The translations under genes were made by a program, and so were the position numbers. From Alphaproteobacteria bacterium (GTDB taxonomy: Bacteria; Pseudomonadota; Alphaproteobacteria; Paracaedibacterales; CAITNM01): a DNA stretch of 9,440 nucleotides. The stretch is taken from NCBI GenBank assembly GCA_947499175.1, contig CANMNU010000045.1:1-9440 (forward strand), given 5' to 3'. Numbering within the stretch: the stretch's first letter is position 1; every line of letters begins with the position of its first letter. This document shows, piece by piece, positions 1 to 6,830 of this stretch. A model generated the notes under the pieces. The model saw only the letters and a program-made list of their open reading frames with translations, was not told the DNA's origin and did not search any database.

Positions 1-85
1 GACGACGCTGGCAGCGTCTTCGGTGGTCATGGTGTCGCCGGCAACAGAGGCGTCTTCCACGACGCTCTGTGCGTCGAGCCCCTTA
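1..85. other. G+C-rich segment of foreign composition at the window edge
   Basis: By hand count 53 of the first 80 bases are G or C (66%), against 18 of 60 (30%) at 121-180. The segment holds two small hairpins (GACGCT-GGC-AGCGTC at 7-21 and GACGC-TCTGT-GCGTC at 61-75) and a direct repeat GCGTCTTC 36 bases apart (14-21 and 50-57). It is open on both strands; the reverse reading contains EDASV and EDAASV about twelve residues apart, like a repetitive protein. The + frame continues into the coiled-coil gene, but the composition change is abrupt. A chimeric assembly join or contaminant is the simplest reading; a genuinely different N-terminal domain is the alternative. Confidence 0.55.
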
Positions 86-1371
86 AAGCTGAAGAGCGTG
101 TAAGAGCTAATAAATTTATTGATGAGGCACTTGAAAAATTAAGAGATGCTTATAAAGATCCTATTTTTGCAGAAGAATTTGCTAAGAAAAAAGATTTATT
201 TGGTAAAACATTAAAATTAGAAGTTGCTCAAAATGTTGAAGTTCAAGATTTAGAAACTGTACGTAAATTACAAGAAAAAATTCAAGAATTGGCACAAGTT
301 CAACATGAATTGGAACAAGAGAAATTAAAAGTTGGTTCTGATGGTGCTATATATACGCAAGAAAAATTTGATCAAGATTTAGAAAAAAATTTAGTGGGTT
401 TGAATAAAGCTCTAGATAAAGCTAGAGATCAAATTGAAGTTCTTGAAGAAGAGATTTTAAAGGCACCAAAACCTGAACATGTACAAAAAGCGCAAGAGGA
501 TTTAGTTGCTGAGCAACAGAAATTAGTTGAAGCAAATAAAAAACTTCAAGAGTTAACAGACAAACTGAATGCATTGCATGATGATGGGGAAACAGTTAAG
601 TCCTCTGAGCATAAGGCGATTGTACAAGAACTTGAAGAGGCTAAACGTGCACGTGATGAACACAAACTAAAATTGGAAGAATTAGCTAAGACTCATATTT
701 CCATAGTTGATTCAGAACTAAAAGTACAGGCTGTGCAAGAACAGCACAACTTATTGCATGCAAAAGTTGTTGGTTTAGAAGAGGAAGTTGCGAAAGCAAA
801 AAATCCATTTTATGCTAAACTTAAATCTTTAGATAAGCCAAAAGAAGAACTTGCTACAGCTATAGAATTGGTCGAACAACAACTCGTTGATGCCCCAATA
901 AAGTCACGTGAAGCGCGTGATCCACTGAAGGTTAAAGCAGGTACTATTCAGAAAATCATGGTTCAAAAAGAGCTGGATGAAATTTTTGCAGCTGTTCCTG
1001 AGCTAAAAGCTAAAGCCAGTAAAAATGGCGAGAAAAAAGCAAAGTTGCAAGATGATCAAAAGCTTGTAACTGAATACATAATTCAGAATGGTATAGGACT
1101 TGGTGATCAAGAAAGTTCTACTCTAGTTGCTAACGTAATAGCTTTTGCTGAGTATGATGTTAAGGAACAAGAGCGCTTTACCCAATTGCAATTAAAAGTG
1201 AAGAATGAAAAGGCTAAATTGATTCAAGATTTCGTTGATAAACTTGATTTAGAATCAACAAAAGCTTACATGAGTGATGATGCATCTGGACTTATAGGTA
1301 AAGCAACTGAAGAAGTAGGTGATAATCGTGATCTTATCGTAGCTCATTTAAATCATATATTTACAAAATAA
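1..1371 (+). CDS. Coiled-coil protein of unknown function, 5' end missing
   Basis: The frame is open from the first base of the window to a TAA at 1369-1371, giving 456 visible residues with no certain start. The first possible start giving a long product is a TTG at 289, but the frame upstream of it, from about base 90, has the same Lys/Glu/Gln/Leu-rich character and codon use, so that TTG is probably internal. From about visible residue 60 to 330 the protein is dominated by heptad-like charged stretches (for example LEEEILKAPKP and LEEAKRARDEHKLKLEELAK), as expected of a long coiled coil. The C-terminal ~80 residues are less repetitive (GLIGKATEEVGDNRD) and may fold separately. No signal peptide, membrane span or catalytic motif is visible. 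I recognise no family; a structural, scaffold or secreted effector role is possible but unsupported. Codons 1-28 differ sharply in base composition and may not belong to this gene. Confidence 0.85.
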   Translation, partial: DDAGSVFGGHGVAGNRGVFHDALCVEPLKAEERVRANKFIDEALEKLRDAYKDPIFAEEFAKKKDLFGKTLKLEVAQNVEVQDLETVRKLQEKIQELAQVQHELEQEKLKVGSDGAIYTQEKFDQDLEKNLVGLNKALDKARDQIEVLEEEILKAPKPEHVQKAQEDLVAEQQKLVEANKKLQELTDKLNALHDDGETVKSSEHKAIVQELEEAKRARDEHKLKLEELAKTHISIVDSELKVQAVQEQHNLLHAKVVGLEEEVAKAKNPFYAKLKSLDKPKEELATAIELVEQQLVDAPIKSREARDPLKVKAGTIQKIMVQKELDEIFAAVPELKAKASKNGEKKAKLQDDQKLVTEYIIQNGIGLGDQESSTLVANVIAFAEYDVKEQERFTQLQLKVKNEKAKLIQDFVDKLDLESTKAYMSDDASGLIGKATEEVGDNRDLIVAHLNHIFTK

Positions 1372-1391
1372 CTAAACTAAAACTTGCCTAC

Positions 1392-1420
1392 CACCCCAGA
1401 TTTTTCTGGGGTGTTTTTTT
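1392..1420 (+). terminator. Strong intrinsic terminator
   Basis: A perfect 9-bp stem (CACCCCAGA at 1392-1400 pairing with TCTGGGGTG at 1405-1413, TTTT loop) is followed directly by seven T residues (1414-1420). It starts 21 bases after the stop of the coiled-coil gene and is oriented for that + strand transcript. The opposing gene ends at 1433, so its transcript would also make the hairpin. However, the minus-strand bases after the stem (GTAGGCAAG) lack a T tract, so one-way action is more likely. Confidence 0.92.
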
Positions 1421-1432
1421 ATGTTTTGCTAA

Positions 1433-2170
1433 CTAATTTGGTTTTGCGGCCTCATGGTCATGCTGGTGGTCAATTTCTACACCATTTTCGTAAACTTTTT
1501 TTAAATATGGTTGGTTGTTATTAAAAACAATTGTGTCCCCATGCAATTTACCATGGCTGTAATTTGAAAAGACTTGTCTTTCCCCTTGTTCTGTATAAAT
1601 TTTTGTGTTCCCATGCATCACCCCACATTCAAAAGAAATTTCCTGGGAAACCTTACCATTTTCAAAGTAAACTTTCATTTGCCCGTGCAGCTTACCATTT
1701 AAAAAATCTATTTCCCGTTCAATTTTGCCACCTGGGTAATAAAACTTACTTACACCATTTAACTGGTTTTTAACAAAATTCGCCTCCATTTCAGGGGCCC
1801 CACTTGCTGTAGTTATTTTGGTAACACCATTTTTTAACCCTTTTGACATTTCAACTTCAAGGGTTTTGCCACTAAACTTTTGGGTAATTACTTGGTGAGC
1901 TGGGGCGTTTGGGTTTTCCAACTGTTCGTTGTCTCCACCTTTTACGGCATCACTAGCTTCAGCTTCCCGTTCTTTTTGCGCTTGGGCAACGTCTGCTTGT
2001 TTTTCAGCCTTATCTTGTTCAGCGTCCTTAATATCATTTTCTCGGTCAGTTGCTTTTTCAGACTCATCATTCGCCATATCGCTTAATTTTTCATGCAAGT
2101 CTTGCGCCGCTGCTTCATGAAGGTCATGTTTTTTTAATTTTGCCTGTTTTGCTTCCAATTTAGCTTCCAC
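1433..2170 (-). CDS. MORN/YwqK-type repeat protein paired with VgrG
   Basis: This 245-residue protein starts with GTG at 2170; a GGAGA ribosome binding site six bases upstream (2176-2180) supports that start. Residues 1-80 are Lys/Glu/Asp/Ala-rich and probably helical or coiled coil. Residues ~112-231 hold about five repeats of 23-25 residues with the pattern L-H/N-G-x-x-K-x-Y-x-x-x-G-x-x-x-x-E-x-x-F-x-x-G-x (LNGVSKFYYPGGK, LHGQMKVYFENGK, MHGNTKIYTEQGE, LHGDTIVFNNNQ). This resembles the MORN-2 variant found in proteins labelled 'YwqK family antitoxin', a name that does not establish function. The tail is His-rich (DHQHDHE). There is no signal peptide. It lies 28 bases downstream of vgrG on the same strand, so co-transcription is very likely. 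Genes in that position often encode T6SS cargo, adaptors or immunity proteins; which applies here cannot be told. No catalytic motif is visible. Confidence 0.8.
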   Translation of the reverse strand: MEAKLEAKQAKLKKHDLHEAAAQDLHEKLSDMANDESEKATDRENDIKDAEQDKAEKQADVAQAQKEREAEASDAVKGGDNEQLENPNAPAHQVITQKFSGKTLEVEMSKGLKNGVTKITTASGAPEMEANFVKNQLNGVSKFYYPGGKIEREIDFLNGKLHGQMKVYFENGKVSQEISFECGVMHGNTKIYTEQGERQVFSNYSHGKLHGDTIVFNNNQPYLKKVYENGVEIDHQHDHEAAKPN

Positions 2171-2198
2171 AATTTTCTCCGTATTTTAGCCAAAAATT

Positions 2199-4460
2199 TT
2201 AACCAAGCTTGGTAATTGCACCTTTAAAAGCCCCCATAGCGCCACCTTCGGCCTTAAGCATTGCCCCACCTTTAATCTCAGTCATGGCCCCACCTTCAGC
2301 TTTAAGCATGGCGCCCGCTTTAATTTCTATTGAAGCATCAGACTTTAATTGAACCATAGCCGCAGCTTTTCCAACCAAATTGGCCCCGGCGGTTAGGTTA
2401 ATTAATGCTTCTGCCTTACATTCAATATTGGCCCCGGCTTTTGCTTCAATATTTTCTGCTGCCTTTGACTGAATATTACCGCCAGCTTTATTTACCGTAT
2501 CCACGCCCGATTTATTTGTAATATTCACACCAGCTTTGCTAAGCATATCCACACCGGCCTTGGTTTCAACATTTTCCCCGGCTTTTGATTTTATATTTTG
2601 CCCCGCTTTGTTAAGCATATCTTGGCCAGCCTTAGCTTCAATATTTTCGCCGGCTTTCATTTGAATGTTTTTTCCAGCCTTCATAATAATATTTGTCGGT
2701 GTTTTAATCGTAATATCATCCGTTGCTTTAATTAAAATTGTGCCGGTCACATCAATCACTAAATCACCTTTTTTAAGCTTGGTGGTACGGTCACCATTTT
2801 CAATTAAGGTTAAGTACATTGTGCCATCACCTTTTTGGTGAATGGTTTTATCACCTTTTAAAATGGTTAGTGTGTCATCTCCTGTGTTAATTGTTTCGGT
2901 GCGGCTATGTTCAATAACAGTGTTCATATCATACTGGCCATGTAGAAATATTTCTTCTTCACCGGGTTTATCGCTAAACCGTAATTCATTGTTGCCGGAA
3001 TCATCGTCAAAGGTTTTGCTTTTAAGGGTCATGTAGTGGGGCAGGTCTTTAGGCGAATAGGGCGGCATAAATGCCTGGTTATAAACGCAACCGGTCACCA
3101 GTGGGCGGTCTGGGTCCCCATCAATAAAGGTAACGACAACTTCCATGCCAATGCGCGGCATGTATAATGCCCCCCAGGTTGCGCCACTAAGCGATTGGCT
3201 AACCCTAACCCAGCATGAACTGGTTTCATCGTCCGGGTTGCGTAGGTCCCAGTGAAACTTAATTTTAATGCGCCCCATTGGGTCACCATAAACTTCGGTG
3301 CCAGCACCAGTTACAAATGCGGTTTGGGAACTAAAAATACGGTTTTTACGAGTTTTACGAATCGGGCGGTAAGGAATTGATTTTAAAAATGCCTCAAAAC
3401 TATTGGTATAGGTAAGCATATTATGTTCTGGGTCACTTGGCGTGTCTCCTGCTTGGGTCGTAATTTCATGGCGTACGCATGATATCGCATATTCTTTGTT
3501 GTATTCAACAATTGGGTGGTCGGTTAACGAAAATGTGTACCCAGGGGCCAAGCTTGGGCAGGTGGTGCGCCCATAAGCACGTTTGGTTACCCATTCAATT
3601 TCTTCCATGCGTTGGTCAGCAAGTGAGCTGCCCCTGCCGGAATTATCAAACAGTCCTGGGTATTCGTAAATTTCTTCGCCAAACCCATTGCCTGCACTGT
3701 TGTTAAGTAATTGCGTGTGTGGGGTTTCATAGTTGTAATCGTTGGTTTTATAGGCTTTTGGTGCTACTTGAGATTTTTTGCCAAAAGCAAATACCCTATC
3801 AACAAATGGTTCTTCCACTAAAACATTTAAAAAAGCTAATGACCCCTGGGGGATTTTGGTAAAATCTGAACTTTTATCAAACAAAACCATGGTGTGGCTC
3901 GTTTCTGTATGGGTAAAATAATAGCCAATACCTTCTTCTTCAAGCAGGCGCGAAACAAAAGCAAAATGCGTTTCGCCGTATTGTACACAGTACTCACGTA
4001 CTAAGGTGCCACCACTGGCCTTAATTTCAAAATTAGTAGCGCCATTATCACCAAGGACAGTTTGAATAATATCCATTGCTGATAGGTTTTGAAAAATTCG
4101 GTGGTCTTGCCCGTGTTTTAGCATCCAAAAAGTTGGGCGCAATTGAAAGTGAAAATAATGGGCGAGTTGCGACTGTTCATCAATTACAGTTTTTAAATGT
4201 TCCATATGGGTAATTATCCCATGGTAACCGCGTGTCGCTTGTTTTTGTGAAGCATCATTTTTGCCATAAACTTCAAATACAACCCCTGCCTTAGTGTGTA
4301 TTAAATCATCACCATCGAAGGTTGATTTTTTGGTAAATGCGTAAACATTCACAACAAAAGTGCCCGATAATGACTCTTCAATAATTAAGCGTTGCACTAT
4401 GAAGGCATCATCGCCAAATGCGGTTTTTATTTTAATTGAAAGGATTTCTCCTGCTGACAA
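2199..4460 (-). CDS. vgrG: Type VI secretion system spike protein VgrG
   Basis: VgrG forms the trimeric tip of the T6SS needle and carries effectors out of the cell. The 753 residues follow the usual order. The gp27/Phage_GPD-like hub spans about 1-360, with the family motif QYGETHFAFVSRLLEEEG at 160-177. The gp5-like OB-fold domain spans about 380-465, with YGDPMGRIKIKFHWD at 391-405 and the hallmark GDPDRPLVTGCVYN at 448-461. A linker then leads to a C-terminal beta-helical rod built of octads from 589. No extra effector domain follows the rod: the protein ends ITKLG right after the last octad, so it is a structural rather than an 'evolved' VgrG. The start is TTG at 4460 with a purine-rich AGGGGAAG just upstream; no other in-frame start lies nearby. 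No other T6SS core gene is in the window, so this looks like an orphan vgrG unit with its downstream partner, and the machine must be encoded elsewhere. Divergent from the LOG-family gene. Confidence 0.97.
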   Translation of the reverse strand: MSAGEILSIKIKTAFGDDAFIVQRLIIEESLSGTFVVNVYAFTKKSTFDGDDLIHTKAGVVFEVYGKNDASQKQATRGYHGIITHMEHLKTVIDEQSQLAHYFHFQLRPTFWMLKHGQDHRIFQNLSAMDIIQTVLGDNGATNFEIKASGGTLVREYCVQYGETHFAFVSRLLEEEGIGYYFTHTETSHTMVLFDKSSDFTKIPQGSLAFLNVLVEEPFVDRVFAFGKKSQVAPKAYKTNDYNYETPHTQLLNNSAGNGFGEEIYEYPGLFDNSGRGSSLADQRMEEIEWVTKRAYGRTTCPSLAPGYTFSLTDHPIVEYNKEYAISCVRHEITTQAGDTPSDPEHNMLTYTNSFEAFLKSIPYRPIRKTRKNRIFSSQTAFVTGAGTEVYGDPMGRIKIKFHWDLRNPDDETSSCWVRVSQSLSGATWGALYMPRIGMEVVVTFIDGDPDRPLVTGCVYNQAFMPPYSPKDLPHYMTLKSKTFDDDSGNNELRFSDKPGEEEIFLHGQYDMNTVIEHSRTETINTGDDTLTILKGDKTIHQKGDGTMYLTLIENGDRTTKLKKGDLVIDVTGTILIKATDDITIKTPTNIIMKAGKNIQMKAGENIEAKAGQDMLNKAGQNIKSKAGENVETKAGVDMLSKAGVNITNKSGVDTVNKAGGNIQSKAAENIEAKAGANIECKAEALINLTAGANLVGKAAAMVQLKSDASIEIKAGAMLKAEGGAMTEIKGGAMLKAEGGAMGAFKGAITKLG
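2217..2696 (-). repeat. Twenty tandem 24-bp (eight-residue) repeats in the VgrG rod
   Basis: Residues 589-748 of VgrG divide without gaps into 20 octads. The first twelve follow x-N/D-I/M-x-x-K-A-G (KNIQMKAG, ENIEAKAG, QDMLNKAG, QNIKSKAG). The later ones drift to A-M-L-K-A-E-G-G and A-M-T-E-I-K-G-G, with the unit AMLKAEGG present twice. An eight-residue period is that of the gp5C/VgrG triple-stranded beta-helix. The nucleotide copies are diverged rather than identical, so this is an old protein repeat and not a recent tandem expansion. Confidence 0.92.
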
Positions 4461-4590
4461 GTGCTTCCCCTTTAAAAAAGACTATATTTTTAGTAAAATG
4501 TTAATTATTATCTGATATTCTGAAGCTCAATCGAATACTTTGTCTAGTGAATTTCACATATGCAAAGCCATAAAATTAAGGAATTATGCT
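4461..4590. promoter_or_regulatory. Divergent intergenic region between vgrG and the LOG gene
   Basis: These 130 AT-rich bases must hold the promoters for both the vgrG unit (leftward) and the LOG-family gene (rightward), unless the latter is read from further away. I found no pair of -35 and -10 boxes with good spacing in either direction. Partial matches exist, such as GATAAT on the minus strand without a matching -35. The only firm site is the AAGGA ribosome binding site at 4578-4582, which decides the LOG start at 4591. Confidence 0.4.
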
Positions 4591-5145
4591 ATGACCAAAA
4601 GAAAATACTTATGTGTTTACTGTGGGGCTTCGGAACGGGTTGACCCGCTTTATTTTGACCTTGCTGAAAAAATGGGCAAACTGATTGCTAATAATGATTT
4701 TAACTTAGTCTATGGTGGTGGCCGCAACGGAATAATGGGGCGAATTTCCAATTCAGTCATTGAACATGGTGGCATTGTCGTAGGGGTTACCACTGAACAT
4801 CTCGATGAACGGGAAGGTAAGCCAGAAGGTTTACATGAGCTTCATGTGGTTGATACTATGCACACACGAAAAATGCAGATGTTTCAAAAAGCAGATGCCT
4901 TTATAATCATGCCCGGTGGTTATGGCACCTTAGATGAATTTTTTGAAACACTAACCTGGAAGCAACTCAATATTCATAATAAGCCAATCATTATTGCTAA
5001 CTTAAATGGTTGCTGGGATCAGTTAGTTGCTTTGTTTAACAATGTTATTGCAACAAATTTCGCAAGTCCAAAACATACAAAGCTTATACAGGTTGCAACC
5101 AGTCTTGAAGAAGTAATTAATTTAGCTAATAAATTGGTTAAATAG
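4591..5145 (+). CDS. LOG-family nucleotide 5'-monophosphate phosphoribohydrolase
   Basis: A 184-residue Rossmann-like protein of the LOG (LONELY GUY)/TIGR00730 family. Members split N6-modified AMP (cytokinin nucleotide) or plain AMP into base and ribose 5-phosphate. Family marks are all present: the N-terminal VYCGAS (9-14), YGGGRNGIMG (41-50), the Arg-Lys pair at 93-94 (MHTRKM) and PGGYGTLDE (108-116), in which Glu116 together with Arg93 matches the known catalytic pair. Length is normal for the family. An upstream in-frame codon at 4540 would add 17 residues, but the ATG at 4591 fits the conserved N-terminus and has AAGGA eight bases before it. In bacteria the true substrate is often unclear, and many members were mislabelled lysine decarboxylases. 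There is no export signal, so it should act in the cytosol. The next gene starts 66 bases downstream on the same strand and could be co-transcribed. Confidence 0.95.
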   Translation: MTKRKYLCVYCGASERVDPLYFDLAEKMGKLIANNDFNLVYGGGRNGIMGRISNSVIEHGGIVVGVTTEHLDEREGKPEGLHELHVVDTMHTRKMQMFQKADAFIIMPGGYGTLDEFFETLTWKQLNIHNKPIIIANLNGCWDQLVALFNNVIATNFASPKHTKLIQVATSLEEVINLANKLVK

Positions 5146-5211
5146 TATCTTTAACTAATTATTAACTTATTTATTGTAACTCTAAGTTTAGCAATTTAGT
5201 TGTAAGTTATT

Positions 5212-5598
5212 ATGTTTATAGCAAAATTTTCTATACTTGCTAGTTTTTTGTTTGTTGGCGCTTGTTTCAGTTCATTTCCACCTGAAAGGCCAGCTGAAGC
5301 TGATGAACCATATTATTTTACAAGGGTCGTCGAACAGGTAAAGCAGCTATCCTTGCCAAAAAAGTTTAATGAATTTAATTTTGAAGCTGAAAAAATATCA
5401 GAACTGGCAGATGCTTTGCAAGATTTACAAAAAAATTTAGCACCAATTAGTTATTGGATTACCCGTGATGTTCAAAATTTTGAGAAGTTTTTAACAGACG
5501 CTGGGTTTAGCGATGCATTTTCTCAAATGTTACTTAGTGAAGAATATTTTACTTTGCTTTTAAACATTATGAATGATAACAAAATACAGACAAGTTGA
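5212..5598 (+). CDS. Small exported protein, possible lipoprotein, unknown function
   Basis: A 128-residue product starting at ATG 5212, with only a weak upstream AAG as ribosome binding site. The N-terminus is a signal sequence: a Lys at position 5, a hydrophobic stretch (FSILASFLFVGAC, 6-18) and Cys18 preceded by Val-Gly-Ala. This satisfies the loose lipobox pattern, although Gly at -2 is not ideal; cleavage by signal peptidase I just after it is the alternative. The mature part is acidic and probably helical (KISELADALQDLQKN) with no cysteine pair or enzymatic motif, and I recognise no family. It lies between a LOG-family gene and an exported patatin-like lipase. Like the lipase it appears to be exported, which hints at a shared envelope or extracellular role. 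No membrane span follows the signal segment. Confidence 0.72.
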   Translation: MFIAKFSILASFLFVGACFSSFPPERPAEADEPYYFTRVVEQVKQLSLPKKFNEFNFEAEKISELADALQDLQKNLAPISYWITRDVQNFEKFLTDAGFSDAFSQMLLSEEYFTLLLNIMNDNKIQTS

Positions 5599-5627
5599 TT
5601 GCTTAAATTGTTCAAATTCCTTATATT
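5599..5627 (+). promoter_or_regulatory. Candidate sigma70-type promoter of the patatin-like gene
   Basis: TTGCTT at 5599-5604 and TATATT at 5622-5627 are separated by exactly 17 bases. The -10 box matches the consensus at five of six positions and the -35 box at three, including TTG. Transcription would start near 5634, leaving a leader of about 28 bases with AAGG at 5653-5656 before the GTG start at 5663. In such AT-rich DNA chance matches are common, so this is tentative. Confidence 0.4.
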
Positions 5628-5662
5628 AAGTGTTCTTATAAACTTAAAAGGTAAGGTAAAAA

Positions 5663-6808
5663 GTGAACAATCATTTTGTTTTTGGCTGTTTTTTAGTAAC
5701 AATTTTTTTTCAAACTGTGACCTGTGCCAGTCTTGATATAGAAGAACGAAAAAAGCAATTCTGTGTTTTAAATTTTGAAGGAGCCGCAAGTCGCCCATGT
5801 CAAGGTATAATGTTAAATAATATTGCAAAGCAGGTAGGTGATAATTTATTAAAAAAATTTGATCTAGTCGCGGGTATTTCAGCTGGAGCTGGTTTGGCAG
5901 TATACCTTACAGCGACTAATCCTGATGGTTCTAACATTTATACCCCTGAAGAACTAACAGAAGCCATTCCCAATCTTATTAAAGCTTCTGCTGTCACTTC
6001 TTGGTATCACAAGTTAACTACGCTTTGGGGCTTAATTGGTCCTAGATATTCAAATGCAAGCTTTAGGGAAATTAGTAAAAAAGATTTAGGGGACTCACGC
6101 CTTTCTCAGACAAGTATACCGATTATTGTGCCAGTTATTGATTTTCATACTAAAAAGATAGTTATCTTAAGTACACTAAAAGCTAGAGAAAACCCCGAAC
6201 ACGATTGCTTTTTAAGAGATGTTGTAGGCGGTGCAGTAGCAATACCTGCAATAGCGCCACCTTATAGGATAAGATTTTTTCAAAAAGATGGTTCTCCTGG
6301 CGGAAAATCAATGCTTGCTACTGATGCTGCATTATATTTTTACAGTCCAGCGGTATTTGCCTTGCAGGAAGCCAAAAAACTATGTTTTGATGGAAATATA
6401 AGAATGTTAGATGTGGGCTCAGGGGCGTTAGAGAATTGGTTTATTGACCCTGTAATTCCAAATGCTACTAAAGAGCCACGTATTCCCCAACAAGGTCTTC
6501 TTCAAGTTCTACCCTCCCTTGCTTCTACAATTCTTAGAGGGCTTATGTTCTCATCAGATGAGTGCATTAAGGCTTTTTTTGGAGGTAAACTTAATTCGCA
6601 TTATTTTTGCCTACAGGTTCTTTTAAAAAAAAAGAAAGGTCATAAAAATCCGTATATATTAGATGACTTTGACCCTAGGGTGCATAAAGATTTAAGATTG
6701 CAAACCGAAGAGTACATGCAAACAGAGGAATACAAACAAACATTACGCAATTTCTTTGGACCTGATTTATTAAAAAATGCACAATCACAAATACGGGCAA
6801 AGTTATAA
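5663..6808 (+). CDS. Exported patatin-like phospholipase
   Basis: Patatin-like enzymes release fatty acids from lipids using a Ser-Asp dyad; bacterial members include secreted host-damaging lipases. In this 381-residue protein the nucleophile elbow is GISAG (71-75, Ser73) after the strand FDLVA. The second catalytic residue is probably Asp221 in ATDAALYFYSPAVFALQEA, at the place where the family usually has D-G-G/A followed by NNP. The stretch at 188-202 (VGGAVAIPAIAPPYR) matches the family's Ser/Ala-Ala-x-P block, and MLDVGSG (248-254) matches the usual S-L-G-T-G strand. The oxyanion loop, normally DGGGxRG, is degenerate here (NFEGAASRPCQG, 37-48). Residues 1-22 look like a signal peptide with cleavage near TCA-S. 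The start is GTG with AAGG six bases upstream. The last ~80 residues are lysine-rich and unassigned. The gene converges on gltX. Activity is likely but not certain given the altered loop. Confidence 0.85.
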   Translation: MNNHFVFGCFLVTIFFQTVTCASLDIEERKKQFCVLNFEGAASRPCQGIMLNNIAKQVGDNLLKKFDLVAGISAGAGLAVYLTATNPDGSNIYTPEELTEAIPNLIKASAVTSWYHKLTTLWGLIGPRYSNASFREISKKDLGDSRLSQTSIPIIVPVIDFHTKKIVILSTLKARENPEHDCFLRDVVGGAVAIPAIAPPYRIRFFQKDGSPGGKSMLATDAALYFYSPAVFALQEAKKLCFDGNIRMLDVGSGALENWFIDPVIPNATKEPRIPQQGLLQVLPSLASTILRGLMFSSDECIKAFFGGKLNSHYFCLQVLLKKKKGHKNPYILDDFDPRVHKDLRLQTEEYMQTEEYKQTLRNFFGPDLLKNAQSQIRAKL

Positions 6809-6830
6809 GCGTAGATCTATTCTACGCTTA
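6806..6830. terminator. Inverted repeat spanning both stop codons of convergent genes
   Basis: A perfect 10-bp stem (TAAGCGTAGA at 6806-6815 with TCTACGCTTA at 6821-6830, five-base loop) covers the stop codons of both the patatin-like gene (6806-6808) and gltX (6817-6819). T tracts after the stem are poor on both strands, so it is not a textbook intrinsic terminator. It may still be a shared bidirectional terminator or an RNA-stabilising 3' hairpin. Confidence 0.5.

Noticed and set aside
1531..1773. Open frame on the + strand opposite the YwqK-type gene
   Set aside because: It is antisense to a well-supported repeat protein, with no ribosome binding site and no recognisable product. Similar + frames at 1880-2086 and 1929-2120 are rejected for the same reason.
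1433..2170. Calling the YwqK-type protein an antitoxin
   Set aside because: The family label is inherited from databases. No toxin gene is adjacent apart from the VgrG spike, so the name would claim a function the sequence does not show.
2842..3706. Short frames within vgrG on both strands (2842-3036, 3095-3307, 3479-3706)
   Set aside because: They lie fully inside the unmistakable vgrG reading frame and have no family features.
1433..4460. vgrG unit as a recently acquired island by base composition
   Set aside because: Hand counts of single 60-base lines in vgrG vary from about 32% to 48% G+C, overlapping the 35-37% seen in flanking genes. No integrase, tRNA or direct-repeat border is visible.
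4571..4576. TAAAAT as a -10 box for the LOG gene
   Set aside because: Transcription would begin after the ribosome binding site at 4578-4582, and no suitable -35 lies upstream.
5523..5828. Minus-strand frame of 101 codons across the small gene and the start of the lipase gene
   Set aside because: It overlaps two + strand genes, both with signal sequences, and its product shows no coherent features.
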